64,000 nucleotides of DNA from Williamsoniiplasma somnilux (GCF_002804005.1 NZ_CP024965.1:620001-684000), one strand, 5' to 3'; positions 47,168 through 57,593 are shown, counted from the first letter of the stretch. Made by a program: numbers and translations. Notes: generated from the sequence alone by a model not told the origin.

Positions 47168-47737
47168 TTAGATAAAACTCTTAATATATAACGGAACTAA
47201 ATCTTTCAACTTTTTAGCTTTTATGAAAAAAGGCTTTAAATTCAAAAATGCATTACAGTAATTAAGATTTTTATAATCTTTAAAAAATGGTAAATCAGAA
47301 TGCTCTTTTAATAAATTTTCAATTTCTAAATTTGACAAAACAGTTTCTGAAATGATGGTTTTTGTCTCGTTATAAATTGCAAAGTAGCTTTTATTACCTC
47401 TAGCATCAAGGATTGAGATAGCTGATTTTGCTCCTTCAGTTTGAAATTTTAAAGAATTAATTGTGAACACATTATAATTATAATTCAATGTTAAAAAAGT
47501 TTTAACCATGGTTAAACCAACTCTGACCCCTGTATAACTTCCGGGACCTGTTGTTACATAAAAATTTTCTATTTCTTGAATTTTTAAACTATTTTTTTTA
47601 AGAAATTTTTTTAATTCAGACATGGCTAAATCACTAATTTTTGTTAAATTTTGAATATTTAACGAATCAATAATTTTGTTATCTTTTTCTAATATATAAA
47701 TTAATTGTCAATTAGATGTGTCTATAAATAAATTCAT
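47168..47737 (-). CDS. tsaB: tRNA threonylcarbamoyladenosine synthesis protein TsaB
   Basis: Non-catalytic partner of TsaD in making t6A on ANN-decoding tRNAs. The product has 189 residues. ASKHA motifs: MNLFIDTSNWQLIYILE and the signature TTGPGSYTGVRVGLTMVKTF. It is followed by the tRNA-Ser gene on the same strand and preceded within two bases by tsaE, the usual pairing. The C-terminal third is diverged. Confidence 0.92.
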
Positions 47738-47738
47738 T

Positions 47739-48155
47739 TTATTTCTCCTTAACTGTTATTTTGCGAGAATTATCACCAGTTTTAATAAAAGAAATTTTTA
47801 GATAATTAATTTCGTTAAAATCTAAATTTAAATTTTCGTATCATTCGATAATATTAAAGGCATTTTTAAATTCATCAAAATACATTTCATTTTCTGAATC
47901 ACCAATTAAGCGATAAGCATCAACATGATTAATTTTTAATTTTTGATTTCCTTCATATTGATTCATAATTACAAAAGTTGGTGAAGTAACATTTTCTTTA
48001 ACTCCAAGTAATTTTAGAAGTTGTTTTGTAAAAGTTGTTTTACCGCTTCCCAAATCTCCTTCCAATAAAAAATAAAAATCAGAGCGAACAAACGCTATCA
48101 TTTCTTGAGCAAATTTTAAAGTTTCTTCAAGATTATTAACTAAAAATTCACGCAT
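47739..48155 (-). CDS. tsaE: tRNA threonylcarbamoyladenosine synthesis ATPase TsaE
   Basis: P-loop ATPase of the t6A complex, 138 residues. Walker A in LLEGDLGSGKTTFTKQLL, VTSPTFVIMNQYEG (switch-like SPTF) and INHVDAYRL are diagnostic. The start is ATG at 48155 after AAAGGAAAAACTTG; the upstream TTG (48161) is a weaker choice. One TGA Trp near the 3' end. It is co-transcribed with tsaB; tsaD is not in the window. Confidence 0.94.
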
Positions 48156-48179
48156 ATGCAAGTTTTTCCTTTTCTATTT

Positions 48180-51002
48180 TTATAGTCAATGTTTGAAAAT
48201 CTTTTTATATCCTACTTTCCCAAATTGAGCCGTCATACAATATCCAGAAATGATTCCAAATGATATTAAAATGAATCAAAGCGAAGGGCTATTCATGCTT
48301 AGTAATCCTCCGATTGGACTATACGGAATTGCATAAGCTAACACAATCATTCCGACCATAGTAACGTTAACTGGTCATGGTGATCTTGATTGTATTAAAG
48401 GAACTTTTTCTGTTCTTAAAATTTGTACAACCATTGCTTGAGTGATTAAACCAATTAAGAACCATGATCCTTGGAATTTAGCGGCTAATTGATTCGCTTG
48501 GTCAACAAATCCGTTATTCATTGCTGAATTGTATTCAGGAATTACATTTAGACCATAACCAACAATTGCAAAAGTTATCACATCAAACATTGAACTTATT
48601 GGTCCAAAAAATAAGACAAACGGAATGATATCATTAGCTTTTCATCTCTGTGGTTTATGAACGAAACTTTCATCAACACGATCCACAGCCATTGCAAATT
48701 GTGATAAATCATAAAATAAATTTTGAAATAAAATTTGCACAGGTAACATTGGCAAGAACGGCAATCATGCAGAAGCAACTATTAACGATAATGTATTACC
48801 AAAATTTGATGAAGTAGTTAGTTTAATGTATTTAAGAATATTTCCAAAAATAGTGCGTCCTTGAATAATTCCTTTTTCTAAAACCAATAATGATTTTTCT
48901 AAAAGAATAATATCAGAAGCATCTTTTGCAATATCAGTTGCATTATTTACCGAAATTCCGACATCAGATTGTCTTAAAACAGGAGCATCATTAATTCCGT
49001 CACCCATATAACCAATAATATGATTATTCTCTTTTAATGTTTTTACAATTTTAACTTTTTGAAGTGGATTTAATTTAACAAAAATGTTGCATTTTTCAAC
49101 TGCTTTTTTTAATTCTTCATCAGACATTTTATCAACATCTACACCGGTTAAAATTCCTCTAATTTCTAAATTAATCATGTTACATACAGCTCTAGTTACT
49201 GATTCATTGTCTCCGGTAATAATTTTTAAGTCAACTCCATATTTTTTTAATAATTTAATCATTTTTGTTGTACTTGGTTTAGGAGTATCTAAAAAAGATG
49301 CAAAACCGAAAAAAATCATTTCTGTTTCATCACTAACAGCAAAGCGTTTTTGTTCATTAGCAATTTCTTTGTAAGCGATTCCTAAAACCCTTTTACCTTG
49401 GCTGTTTATTTTTTCATAATAAGCAATTGCTTGTCTTTTGAATTGTTCATTAATCGGCTGGATTTTGCCTTGATAATAAATTTTGTCACAAGAAGACAAA
49501 ATTTCTTCTGTACTACCTTTAGTGACCATGACTCTTCCGTCATCTTGTGAATCAAAAACAATTGTTAATTTACGACGATTAAAATCAAAGGGAATTTCAT
49601 CAACTTTTTTAAATTCTTTATGAGTATTAAAATTAATATTGTTTTTTGATGCATAGTCAATAATTGCTTTATCCATAGGATTCTTTAAACCAGTTTGAAA
49701 ATATGCGTTCATATATAAATATTCTAAAAGACGGGGATCTACAACTTTATCAGTTGTTAAAAAGTCTATTAATTCTATTTTGTCATTTGTTAATGTCCCT
49801 GTTTTGTCAGTGCATAAAACATCAATCGCTCCTAAAGATTGGATTGCATCCAATTTTTTTACAACAACTTTTTGTTTTGCCATTCTCCCTGCACCATTAG
49901 CAAGGTTTGTGGTTACTATCATCGGTAACATTTCTGGGGTTAATCCAACAGCAACAGCAACAGCAAAAAAGATTGCATTAAATCATGGATTATCTTTTAA
50001 GGTTAAATCAGCAGTTGAACTTAAACCAGCTCAATGAACACCGGCATTTATCAAGTAAACGATAGGCACCATTACCAGCATAAACCCAAGTAAAACATGG
50101 GTAACATTTTTAACTCCTTTGGTGAAACTTCCTTCCGGTCTTTTTTCCATAATTGTTTTAGCAATTGTTGAAAAGTAAGTGTTAGATCCAGTTGCAATGA
50201 CAAAAGCTATAGCAGAACCCGAAACAACACTTGTCCCGATATAGCAAATATTTTGTAAATCTAAAATATTTGTAGTTTCTACTAAATTATTAGCATGCTT
50301 TTCAACAGGTAAAGATTCCCCAGTCAACGAAGATTGGTTAATAAACAAATCTGTAGATTGAATAATTCTTACATCAGCTGGGATCATATCTCCACTTGAT
50401 AAATAAATTAAATCACCAGGTACAATTGTTTTAATGTCAATTTCTTCACCAAGACGCACAAGTTCTACTTGATTGTTTTGATCTACATTTAAGAAATTCA
50501 ATAAATCTTCGTTAGATTTATGACGAATAACATTAGTTGTACTTTGTACTATTGTACTAATTTTTTTAGTTATAAAGTAACTTCTTGCAGATTGAACAAA
50601 TGAAATTGTTCCTGAAAGAATTACCATAATTGTAATAATAATTGCTCCAACGATATCAAAGCTAGTGCGAGTTTCTTCAGTTCCGAACGAATAAGTTGCA
50701 TAAGATGTAAAATAATAAATTGTAATCGCAATAAGAATTAAATTAAAGGGTCCTAAAAAAGCTCTAAAAAATTCTAGACCTCAATTAAAACGCGACTTTT
50801 TCAATTCATTGCGACCATATTTTTCTTCACGTTCAGTGTATTCATCATGTGTCAAACCAAAATGAGTTAGATTAAATTCATGTTTTAACTCATCTTGATT
50901 AAATTTTGAAACTTTTTTAATTAAACCTTCATTGCTAAATCCGTTTTTTCTTTTATTCTTTTGTTTATCTTTGGAAATCAATTTTGATTTGATTTTAATC
51001 AT
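48180..51002 (-). CDS. mgtA: Magnesium-translocating P-type ATPase
   Basis: P3B-type ATPase that imports Mg2+ under limitation. The product has 940 residues. A basic N-terminal tail (about 50 residues), NQSSLTGESLPVEK (actuator), FAVAVAVGLTPEMLPMIVT (M4 with Pro), the phosphorylation site VLCTDKTGTLTND, KGSTEEIL, MGDGINDAPVLRQSDVGISV, and a set of C-terminal helices. The Met start at 51002 has a strong AAGGAGG site eight bases before it. TGA Trp codons occur in membrane parts. A possible leader peptide is encoded upstream. Confidence 0.95.
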
Positions 51003-51007
51003 TTTTT

Positions 51008-51077
51008 CCTCCTTAAGATTAAACAAAGTTAAAAATTAGTTGCTCATAAAAGCGGCATAACTTTTGACATTGTTTAA
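51008..51077 (-). promoter_or_regulatory. Potential hairpin before the mgtA ribosome site
   Basis: TTAAACAA in the mRNA (51077-51070, inside the last codons of the short upstream frame) can pair with TTGTTTAA (51026-51019), which ends five bases before the AAGGAGG of mgtA (51014-51008). A ribosome at the end of the upstream frame would cover the first arm. There is no T tract, so it is more likely an accessibility switch than a terminator. Confidence 0.45.
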
Positions 51078-51137
51078 TAAACTATTTTTACTATAGGGTT
51101 CTGGGTTATCGGACATTGAATTTACTTGTTCAGCCAT
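51036..51137 (-). CDS. Possible 33-residue leader peptide upstream of mgtA
   Basis: Short frame starting at an ATG after AAAGAGGTGATAACTT and ending at TAA 33 bases before the mgtA start. Near the N-terminus it encodes SMSDNPEPYSKN: an acidic, proline-alternating stretch (Asp10-Asn11-Pro12-Glu13-Pro14). Known Mg2+-responsive leader peptides such as E. coli MgtL use such residues to destabilise ribosomes at low Mg2+. A TATAAT (51167-51172) lies about 30 bases upstream, leaving a leader just long enough for this frame. No homologue is known to me, so function is inferred from position and motif. Confidence 0.6.
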   Translation of the reverse strand: MAEQVNSMSDNPEPYSKNSLLNNVKSYAAFMSN

Positions 51138-51166
51138 AAGTTATCACCTCTTTACTTTCTTTAAAA

Positions 51167-51172
51167 ATTATA
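51167..51172 (-). promoter_or_regulatory. -10 element of the mgtA transcript
   Basis: Perfect TATAAT on the minus strand, 29 bases before the leader-peptide ATG. No good -35 is seen at normal spacing, which may mean an activated or weak promoter. Confidence 0.6.
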
Positions 51173-51219
51173 ACCTTTTAAACTTGTGAAAGAAACTCCA
51201 TTTTTTTATTGTTTAAATG

Positions 51220-51243
51220 AAAATAGCCTTGAAAGACTATTTT
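51220..51243. terminator. Orphan hairpin between gpmI and mgtA
   Basis: AAAATAG (51220-51226) pairs with CTATTTT (51237-51243). It lies between the gpmI terminator and the mgtA promoter, so it belongs clearly to neither. It may be a second, leaky terminator for gpmI read-through. Confidence 0.5.
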
Positions 51244-51382
51244 GGCTTACCTGAAGAGAAACTTGTTGGCAAAAAGTGATTTAAAATATATCGTGAATAA
51301 ATTTGTAATTTTTTTCTTTGTTAAAATTTTTTATAATATATTTTTCCTGATCTTAGATTAAATTACAAATTTAATAAAAAAC

Positions 51383-51406
51383 AAAAAAGTGATTAAATCA
51401 CTTTTT
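51383..51406 (-). terminator. Terminator of gpmI
   Basis: AAAAAGTGAT (51384-51393) pairs with ATCACTTTTT (51397-51406) around TAA. Confidence 0.85.
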
Positions 51407-51413
51407 AAAATTT

Positions 51414-53009
51414 TTATTTTTTTATTAATGAAGGTTGCGTCATTTCTGAAGGAATTTCTATACCCATTAATTCCAAAATCGTTGGAGCTACATCAGCAAT
51501 TCCGGGATTATTTTCACGAAGTTTAATTTTATCATCAGTAATAATAATCGGCACTAAGGAAGTTGTATGTTTTTTGTTTGGCCCATTATTTGTTTCATCA
51601 ATCATAACTTCTGCATTCCCATGATCAGCTGTTATCAACATAATTCCGTTGTGACGAACAACAAATTCATCATAGATTCTACGTAATTGATTATCTAATG
51701 TTTTGACAGCTTTGATAGTTGCTGATTCATCACCTGTATGGCCTACCATATCACAGTTTGCAAAATTTAAAACGATTAAATCAAATTCATTTTTTGCAAC
51801 TTCTTCTAAAAGTTTATCAGTTATTTCCACAGCTGCCATTTCTGGTTTTAAGTCATAAGTAGCAACTTTTGGTGAAGCGATTAAATCAATACTTGCACCT
51901 TTTAATTGTACTTCTTCAGGTTTAGCTAAACCATTTTTAAAATAATCATTGCCTCCATCAAAAAAGAAAGTGACATGTGCAATTTTTTCAGTTTCAGCAA
52001 TACGCAATTGACGGTATCCTTTATTGGCTAGATATTGTCCTAAAGTATTTTCTAAAGGATTTGGTGGATAAGCTATGTGTTTTGAAATTACTGAATCAGC
52101 ATATTTCATCATTGATACAAATCTGATTGAATCACCTAAAAAAGTTAATTCTTTGAAAGCAGGGTCTGATCATGCTTGATATTTTTGATTAGTCATTATT
52201 GAAGCCATTTGAATTGCACGATCAGGACGGAAATTACAAAAAATTAAAGCATCATTAGTTGTTAAGCCTGATTGAGAATTTGCATTATATGCAGGAATAA
52301 TCATTTCATCATCTTTACCCATTGCATATTGTTCTTCAAGATATTTTAGTGGGTCGGTAAAAGAAAGGGTTTTTTTACGATCAACGATGGCGTCATAAGC
52401 CTCTGCTGATCTTTCCATTCTTTTATCACGATCCATAGCAAAATATCTACCATTAATTGTTTCGATATTTCCAATTCCATTGTTGTTTTTAATTAAATCT
52501 AATAATTTTTGTAAATAAGTTGTAGCAACTTTGGGAGCTGTATCTCTTCCGTCTGTAATCAAATCAAATTTAATTGAAGTTAAACCGTAATTTACAGCAG
52601 CTTGATATATTGCGAACATGTGATCAATGTGAGCGTGTACTCCACCATCAGAAAATAATCCCATTAAATGTAATGAACTATTATTTTTTTTAACAAATTC
52701 AAAAGCTGAAACAATTTCAGAATTTTTAGCAATATCATTAGTTTTTACTTCTTTATTTAATTTAGCAAGCGATTCAAAATTAATTCTTCCTGCACCTAAA
52801 TGTATATGTCCAACTTCTGAGTTACCCATTTGTCCATCTGGCAATCCGACTCATTCCCCTGATGCATGAGCTTTAACTCATGGATATTTATTTTCTAATT
52901 CTTTAACAAAAGTCATGTTAGCTTGAGCAACTGCATTTCCTGAATCGGTTTCAGAAGCAATTCCTCAACCATCTAAAATGGCTAATAAAACTGGTTGTTT
53001 TACTTTCAT
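51414..53009 (-). CDS. gpmI: 2,3-bisphosphoglycerate-independent phosphoglycerate mutase
   Basis: Interconverts 3- and 2-phosphoglycerate using two Mn2+ and a catalytic serine. The product has 531 residues. PVLLAILDGWGIA, GLPDGQMGNSEVGHIHLGAGR (with the catalytic Ser in GNSEVGH), LMGLFSDGGVHAHIDHM, FDLITDGRDTAPKVA, ITADHGNAEVMID and the final IADVAPTILELMGIEIPSEM are all present. Three TGA Trp codons. The RBS AAGGAGAAAAT precedes the ATG. Confidence 0.97.
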
Positions 53010-53022
53010 ATTTTCTCCTTAT

Positions 53023-53853
53023 TTATTTTTTCAAAACATATTGGTTAATAACTTCTCCGACAGCACCTTCTTCGTTAGTTAAATCAATATAAATTTGCGC
53101 AATATCTTTAATTTCTTGAATTGAATTTTTCATAGCAACTCCGACTCCAGCATATTCGATCATTGGTAGATCGTTTGAACCATCGCCAATAGCCATAATG
53201 TTTTCCACAGAAACATTTCAATTTTTACTTAATCATTCAACAGCAAATTTTTTATTAATGCCTGGAGCATTAATTTCTATTGCTTGACTTGATATCGAAA
53301 ATTCTAAACCAATTTTCTTCAATTCTTCAACAAGTCCTGGTTGTAAATTAAATGCTAAAATTTTAAAAAATTTAAAATTAAAATTATCTTTTATATCTTT
53401 AAAATATAAATATTTTCCTTCAAAAAAAGTTTTCTCTGCTTTATAAACAGGAATAATTATTTCGTCTTCTGATTTAAAATTATGAGCTAAAACACTCTGT
53501 TTTAAATCATCAACATAACCTCAGAAAATTGTTTGAGAATATTCTGGTTTTTCAATTAGTTCAAAAACCTTTTTAGCCATCTCAGAATCAATTGGATTAG
53601 AATGAATAACTTCTTCTTTTTCAACGTGATAAATACATCCACCGTTGTAACCAACAATAACTGTTTTATCAGAAACTAACCCATGTTTTTTTAATTTATT
53701 TGGTGGTGCTAAAACAGGTCTACCAGTAACGATTGCAACATCAATACCTTGGGCAATTGCTGCATGAAGTGGTGGGATATTAGATGGAACGATCTCACCC
53801 ATTCGGTAGTAAACTGTTCCATCCATATCTAAAGCGATTAGTTTAATATCCAT
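53023..53853 (-). CDS. Cof-type HAD-superfamily phosphatase
   Basis: Product of 276 residues with HAD motifs: LIALDMDGTVYYR (nucleophile Asp), VAIVTGRPVLAP (motif II), a Lys in NAPGINKKFAVEWL and IMAIGDGSNDLPMIEYAGVGVAM (motifs III/IV). The cap domain belongs to the Cof/YcsE type. Usual substrates are sugar phosphates or nucleotides; the exact one cannot be told. It abuts tpiA by four bases and gpmI by 13 bases, in a glycolytic operon. Confidence 0.92.
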
Positions 53854-53857
53854 TAAA

Positions 53858-54604
53858 TTATTTTTTATAGTTAATTAAAGCAATAAAATCATCAGCAACC
53901 AATGAAGCTCCACCAACTAATGCTCCATCAATATCTTTTTGTGACATCAATTCTTTAATGTTATTTGGTTTAACAGAACCACCGTATTGAATAATCATTT
54001 TATCAGCGGTTTTTTTGTCATAAATTTTTGCTAAGTTATCGCGAATTGCTTTACATACTTCTTGAGCATCTTTAGCAGTTGCTGTTTTACCAGTTCCGAT
54101 TGCTCAAATTGGTTCATAAGCGATAATTGTATTAAGTGCATCTTCTTTATTAATGTCTTTGTATGCCGCTTTAATTTGAGCATTAACAAAAGTAACAGTT
54201 TTTCCTGCTTCTTTAGTTTCTAAAGTTTCTCCACAACAAATAATTGGTAACATTTGGTTTGCTAATAAAGCTTTAGCTTTTAGGTTAACGTTTTTATCAG
54301 TTTCATTAAACATTTCACGTCTTTCTGAATGCCCAATAATCACATATTTAACTCCAATTTCTTGTAACATTTCGATTGAAACTTCTCCAGTAAATGCTCC
54401 GTTTTTTTCAAAGTAAACATTTTCAGCTGCAATCATTACATTTTTTGCATGTTTAATTCCTGATGCTAAAGCCGTAAATGGTAACCCTAATCCAGCAATT
54501 ACATCTGATTTTTTAATTGCTTTATCAACTTTTTTTAAGAAAGTTTTAACTTCTACTTGGGTACCATTCATTTTTCAGTTCCCAAAAATAACTTTTTGTC
54601 TCAT
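53858..54604 (-). CDS. tpiA: Triosephosphate isomerase
   Basis: Dihydroxyacetone phosphate to glyceraldehyde-3-phosphate. The product has 248 residues. It starts [14 protein letters not shown] (catalytic Lys), has [17 protein letters not shown] (catalytic His), [16 protein letters not shown] (catalytic Glu) and [11 protein letters not shown] near the 3' end. Three TGA Trp codons. First gene of the tpiA-Cof-gpmI unit; a CGAGAGGAAAT site lies at a suitable distance upstream of the ATG. Confidence 0.97.
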
Positions 54605-54661
54605 CGTAAATAATTTCCTCTCGTATATCAACTCATTAATTATAATACTTATTGATAACTA

Positions 54662-54688
54662 AAAATAGTGCTAAAAAGCACTATTTAA
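54662..54688 (-). terminator. Terminator of nagB
   Basis: AAATAGTGC (54663-54671) pairs with GCACTATTT (54678-54686) around TAAAAA. Confidence 0.85.
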
Positions 54689-54710
54689 AAGGTTATTTAA
54701 ATGTTATCAA

Positions 54711-55430
54711 CTATTTTAATTTTGAAGCTGCAGCTTCATCAATTATGATTGTTACATTTGGATGATTTTGCAAAATTGTACAAGGTCATTCTTGTGAAAT
54801 TTGGCCATTAACCAAATGACTAACAGCTTCTGCTTTATTTTCACCAATTGCTAATAATAAAATTGATTTAGCTTGCATAATTGTTTTCAATCCCATCGAT
54901 ACCGCTTGAGTTGGAACATCATTTTTTGAAGCAAAGAAACGGGCATTAGCTTCAATTGTTAAAGGAGTTAAATCAACAACCGAAGTTAATGAGTCAAAAC
55001 TAGCACCTGGTTCGTTAAAGCCAATATGTCCATTAATTCCTATTCCTAAAAGTTGTAAATCAATTCCTCCATTTTGAGCAATTAATTCATCATATTTTTC
55101 GGGATGTAAAGTATCAATTCCTGATGGAACTTTAGTGTTTTCTTTTTTAATATCAATGTGATTAAAAAAGTTATGATCCATAAAGTAACGATATGATTGA
55201 TCGTGATTTCCATCTAAACCTTTATACTCATCTAAATTGAATGTTTTAACATCGGAAAAACTTACCTTTTTATCTTGATAATTTTTAATTAAATTTTTGT
55301 ATGTCGAAAGTGGTGTTGAACCAGTTGCTAATCCTAAAGTTATGTTATGTTGAGTATTAACTTTGTTAATTATAATTTTTGCTGCTTCAATTCCGACTTC
55401 TGCATCATTTTTTACTTTAATAATATTCAT
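54711..55430 (-). CDS. nagB: Glucosamine-6-phosphate deaminase
   Basis: Converts glucosamine-6-phosphate to fructose-6-phosphate and ammonia, linking amino-sugar uptake to glycolysis. The product has 239 residues. It has ITLGLATGSTPLSTYKNL, TFNLDEYKGLDGNHDQSYR (catalytic Asp), LLGIGINGHIGFNEPGASFDS (catalytic His) and LLLAIGENKAEAVSHLV. One TGA Trp. The ATG follows AAGAGGTAAAAAGA. Its presence supports the EIIBC at 1-502 being able to bring in an amino sugar; nagA is not here. Confidence 0.96.
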
Positions 55431-55524
55431 TCTTTTTACCTCTTACTTTTTATATTTTAGTGGTTTATGAATACTCTTTAAAGGGTTTTTAAAAAATTTT
55501 TAAATAACTAATTAAAAAACAAAA

Positions 55525-56439
55525 TTATAAAACAGAATATTTAAAAGTTCCTTTGAATTTATCGGAATTCGATGAAGAGATAACTCAAGATTGCTCACCA
55601 TTTTTGTCTGTTTCAATTTGAACAGTTATTGAGTCATCTATTATAACTTGAATTGCATCCATTAAAATTGATTGCATTGAACTAATTTTGTCGCTGTCAA
55701 TTTTTAAAGTATCTATCTCTAATTCTTCTATAACGGATTGTGGTAGATTTTTAATTTGATCCGAAGATCATCCTCCATTTTCCAATACTCTTAAAGCATA
55801 ACTCATTCACTCACTTTGATTACTCATGATTGAGTCTTTTAATTTACTTCATTCTTCTGTAGAATTTAATCCTTTTAATGCGTATTCACCAGTAGGTTGA
55901 CCCTCTTCATCTTTTACAGGCTCTCAATTTAATATAGCAGAATTAGTTGGACCAAAAGAAACTAATAATCCTGGTATAAAAGAAATTTGGTCTGGAAGTT
56001 CAGCCATAATAGATTCACCATTCTTTTTGAAAAAGTTTACTTTACTGACCATTTGCTGAAAATATTCACTCAAATCAATAATTTCATTGGCACCTTGTTC
56101 AGTATTGGTATTTGACAATTTTTCGATTTTTAATGTTAATTGTCCTTTAACAAGTTTAGATTTTTCGGTGGCTTTAATTAAAATTGAACCTTCAGCTTTG
56201 TTTGTTGCCTTAGTTATTTTGATTGTTACATCTGTGTCTAATTTAATTTTACTTAATCCCTCAATTTTGCTTAATGCTGATATGATTTGATTTTCAGTTG
56301 TTTCATTTGTTGCTTTAAAATCTTTTAATAAAGTTGATAAATCTTTTGCATCTTTATGTTTATCGCCACAAGAAACAACAGTAGCACCAGCTACTGCTGT
56401 CAATCCTAAGGTTCCTAAAACTGTTAGTAATTTTTTCAT
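55525..56439 (-). CDS. Mollicutes-type surface lipoprotein
   Basis: Product of 304 residues. The start MKKLLTVLGTLGLTAVAGA ends in the lipobox VVSC with Cys24, followed by GDKHKD: typical of Spiroplasma/Mesoplasma lipoproteins. Residues 30-110 form a repeat-like domain with alternating Lys/Thr (LDTDVTIKITKATNKAEGSILIKAT and LSTLLKDF), as in Mollicutes lipoproteins that start with lipoprotein signal plus small beta/alpha unit. The C-terminal half is unlike anything I know. The promoter area has an inverted repeat. RBS AGAGGATTAAAATT. Confidence 0.85.
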
Positions 56440-56494
56440 AATTTTAATCCTCTTTTCTAATATGTTTAACATGAATGTTAGATTGGTTTTTGTA

Positions 56495-56513
56495 TAACAA
56501 GTGCACTATGTTA
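56495..56513. promoter_or_regulatory. Inverted repeat around AGTGCACT upstream of the lipoprotein gene
   Basis: An eight-base palindrome AGTGCACT (56500-56507) is flanked by TAACA (56495-56499) and TGTTA (56509-56513). It is the only notably GC-containing element in the lipoprotein leader and begins 56 bases from the start codon, the place where an operator would sit. Confidence 0.45.
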
Positions 56514-56593
56514 TGATTTTTATTTTAAAACTAAAAAAACAAAAAACAACACTTATCGTATGAATTTAAAAATTTGATTTTTATCTAAAAATA

Positions 56594-56637
56594 AAAAAAG
56601 CAAGACATTCTAAAATACATAGAATGTCTTGCTTTTA
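56594..56637. terminator. Terminator of the tRNA cluster
   Basis: AAAGCAAGACATTCT (56597-56611) pairs with AGAATGTCTTGCTTT (56621-56635), a 15-base perfect stem with A and T runs on both sides. Confidence 0.92.
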
Positions 56638-56676
56638 ATCTAAATTCAGTTATTGATACTGTGTTTTAATTTCAAA

Positions 56677-56752
56677 TGGTGGTCGTGGACGGAATTGAAC
56701 CGCCGACACGCAGAGCTTCAATCTGCTGCTCTACCGACTGAGCTACACGACC
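56677..56752 (-). tRNA. tRNA-Phe(GAA)
   Basis: Anticodon loop TTGAAGC. Acceptor GGTCGTG pairs with CACGACC, and CCA is encoded. Last gene of a nine-tRNA transcript. Confidence 0.97.
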
Positions 56753-56762
56753 TTATAAAAAA

Positions 56763-56839
56763 TGGCGACCCCAACGAGACTCGAACTCGTGATCTCCTCC
56801 GTGACAGGGAGGCGCGATAACCAACTTCGCTATGGGGCC
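56763..56839 (-). tRNA. tRNA-Asp(GUC)
   Basis: Anticodon loop CTGTCAC. Acceptor GGCCCCA pairs with TGGGGTC (one G-U); CCA encoded. Confidence 0.97.
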
Positions 56840-56840
56840 A

Positions 56841-56916
<76 letters not shown>

Positions 56917-56935
56917 ACACTATTTAATTTTTAAA

Positions 56936-57029
56936 TGGCGGAAGATGAGGGATTCGAACCCCCGCTCGGGTTTCCCCGACTCTCGGTTTTCAAGACCGAT
57001 CCCTTCAGCCGGACTTGGGTAATCTTCCG
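56936..57029 (-). tRNA. tRNA-Ser(UGA)
   Basis: Class II tRNA of 94 bases with a long variable arm. Anticodon loop CTTGAAA gives UGA. CCA encoded. Confidence 0.96.
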
Positions 57030-57073
57030 TTATGTTTATCCGACATCATCCAACCATGTTTGTTTTCAAAAAA

Positions 57074-57150
57074 TGGTGGACCTTATTGGACTTGAACCAA
57101 TGACCGTCCGGTTATGAGCCGGATGCTCTAACCAACTGAGCTAAAGGTCC
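57074..57150 (-). tRNA. tRNA-Ile2(CAU), read after lysidine modification
   Basis: Anticodon CAU in loop CTCATAA. Three CAU tRNAs are present: the initiator, the elongator Met at 57166, and this one, whose GGACCTTTAGCTCAG start is like the known Ile2 species. The cluster order also predicts Ile2 here. Confidence 0.88.
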
Positions 57151-57165
57151 AATAATAATGATAAA

Positions 57166-57242
57166 TGGTAGCGGGGGGGAGACTTGAACTCCCGACCTTT
57201 CGGGTATGAACCGAACGCTCTAACCAACTGAGCTACCCCGCC
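57166..57242 (-). tRNA. tRNA-Met(CAU), elongator
   Basis: Anticodon loop TTCATAC, acceptor GGCGGGG with CCCCGCT, CCA encoded. Confidence 0.93.
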
Positions 57243-57252
57243 GTTAATAAAA

Positions 57253-57328
57253 TGGTGGACCCTAACGGGATCGAACCGTCGACCCCCTGCGTGCAAGGCA
57301 GGTGCTCTCCCAGCTGAGCTAAGGGCCC
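57253..57328 (-). tRNA. tRNA-Ala(UGC)
   Basis: Anticodon loop CTTGCAC, acceptor GGGCCCT, CCA encoded. Confidence 0.97.
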
Positions 57329-57333
57329 ATAAA

Positions 57334-57410
57334 TGGTCGGGAAAACAGGATTCGAACCTGCGACCCTTCGGTCCCAAACCGAATGCTCTACCAAGCTGAG
57401 CCATTTCCCG
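57334..57410 (-). tRNA. tRNA-Pro(UGG)
   Basis: Anticodon loop TTTGGGA, acceptor CGGGAAA with TTTCCCG, CCA encoded. Confidence 0.97.
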
Positions 57411-57463
57411 AATAATGATATTTATGGTTATGTAAAACAATAAATATCAATTTGATTTCAAAA

Positions 57464-57540
57464 TGGTGCGCCCTAAGGGACTCGAACCCCTAACCTTTTG
57501 ATCCGTAGTCAAACGATCTATCCAATTGATCTAAGGGCGC
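57464..57540 (-). tRNA. tRNA-Arg(ACG)
   Basis: Anticodon loop CTACGGA; the A is read as inosine, covering CGU, CGC and CGA. Acceptor GCGCCCT with AGGGCGC, CCA encoded. First gene of the nine-tRNA transcript. Confidence 0.97.
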
Positions 57541-57593
57541 ATAAGCGCTTTTGATATTTAGTGTTTGTCGCAGTGTCCAACAACGACTTTTAC

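Noticed and set aside
51138-51380. M-box (ykoK) magnesium riboswitch upstream of mgtA
   Set aside because: The core consensus was not found, and the -10 leaves only about 25 bases before the leader frame, too short for an M-box.
57464-57540. tRNA cluster as an integration (attachment) site
   Set aside because: No integrase gene and no duplicated tRNA 3' end was found on either side; the cluster is intact and ordered as in related species.
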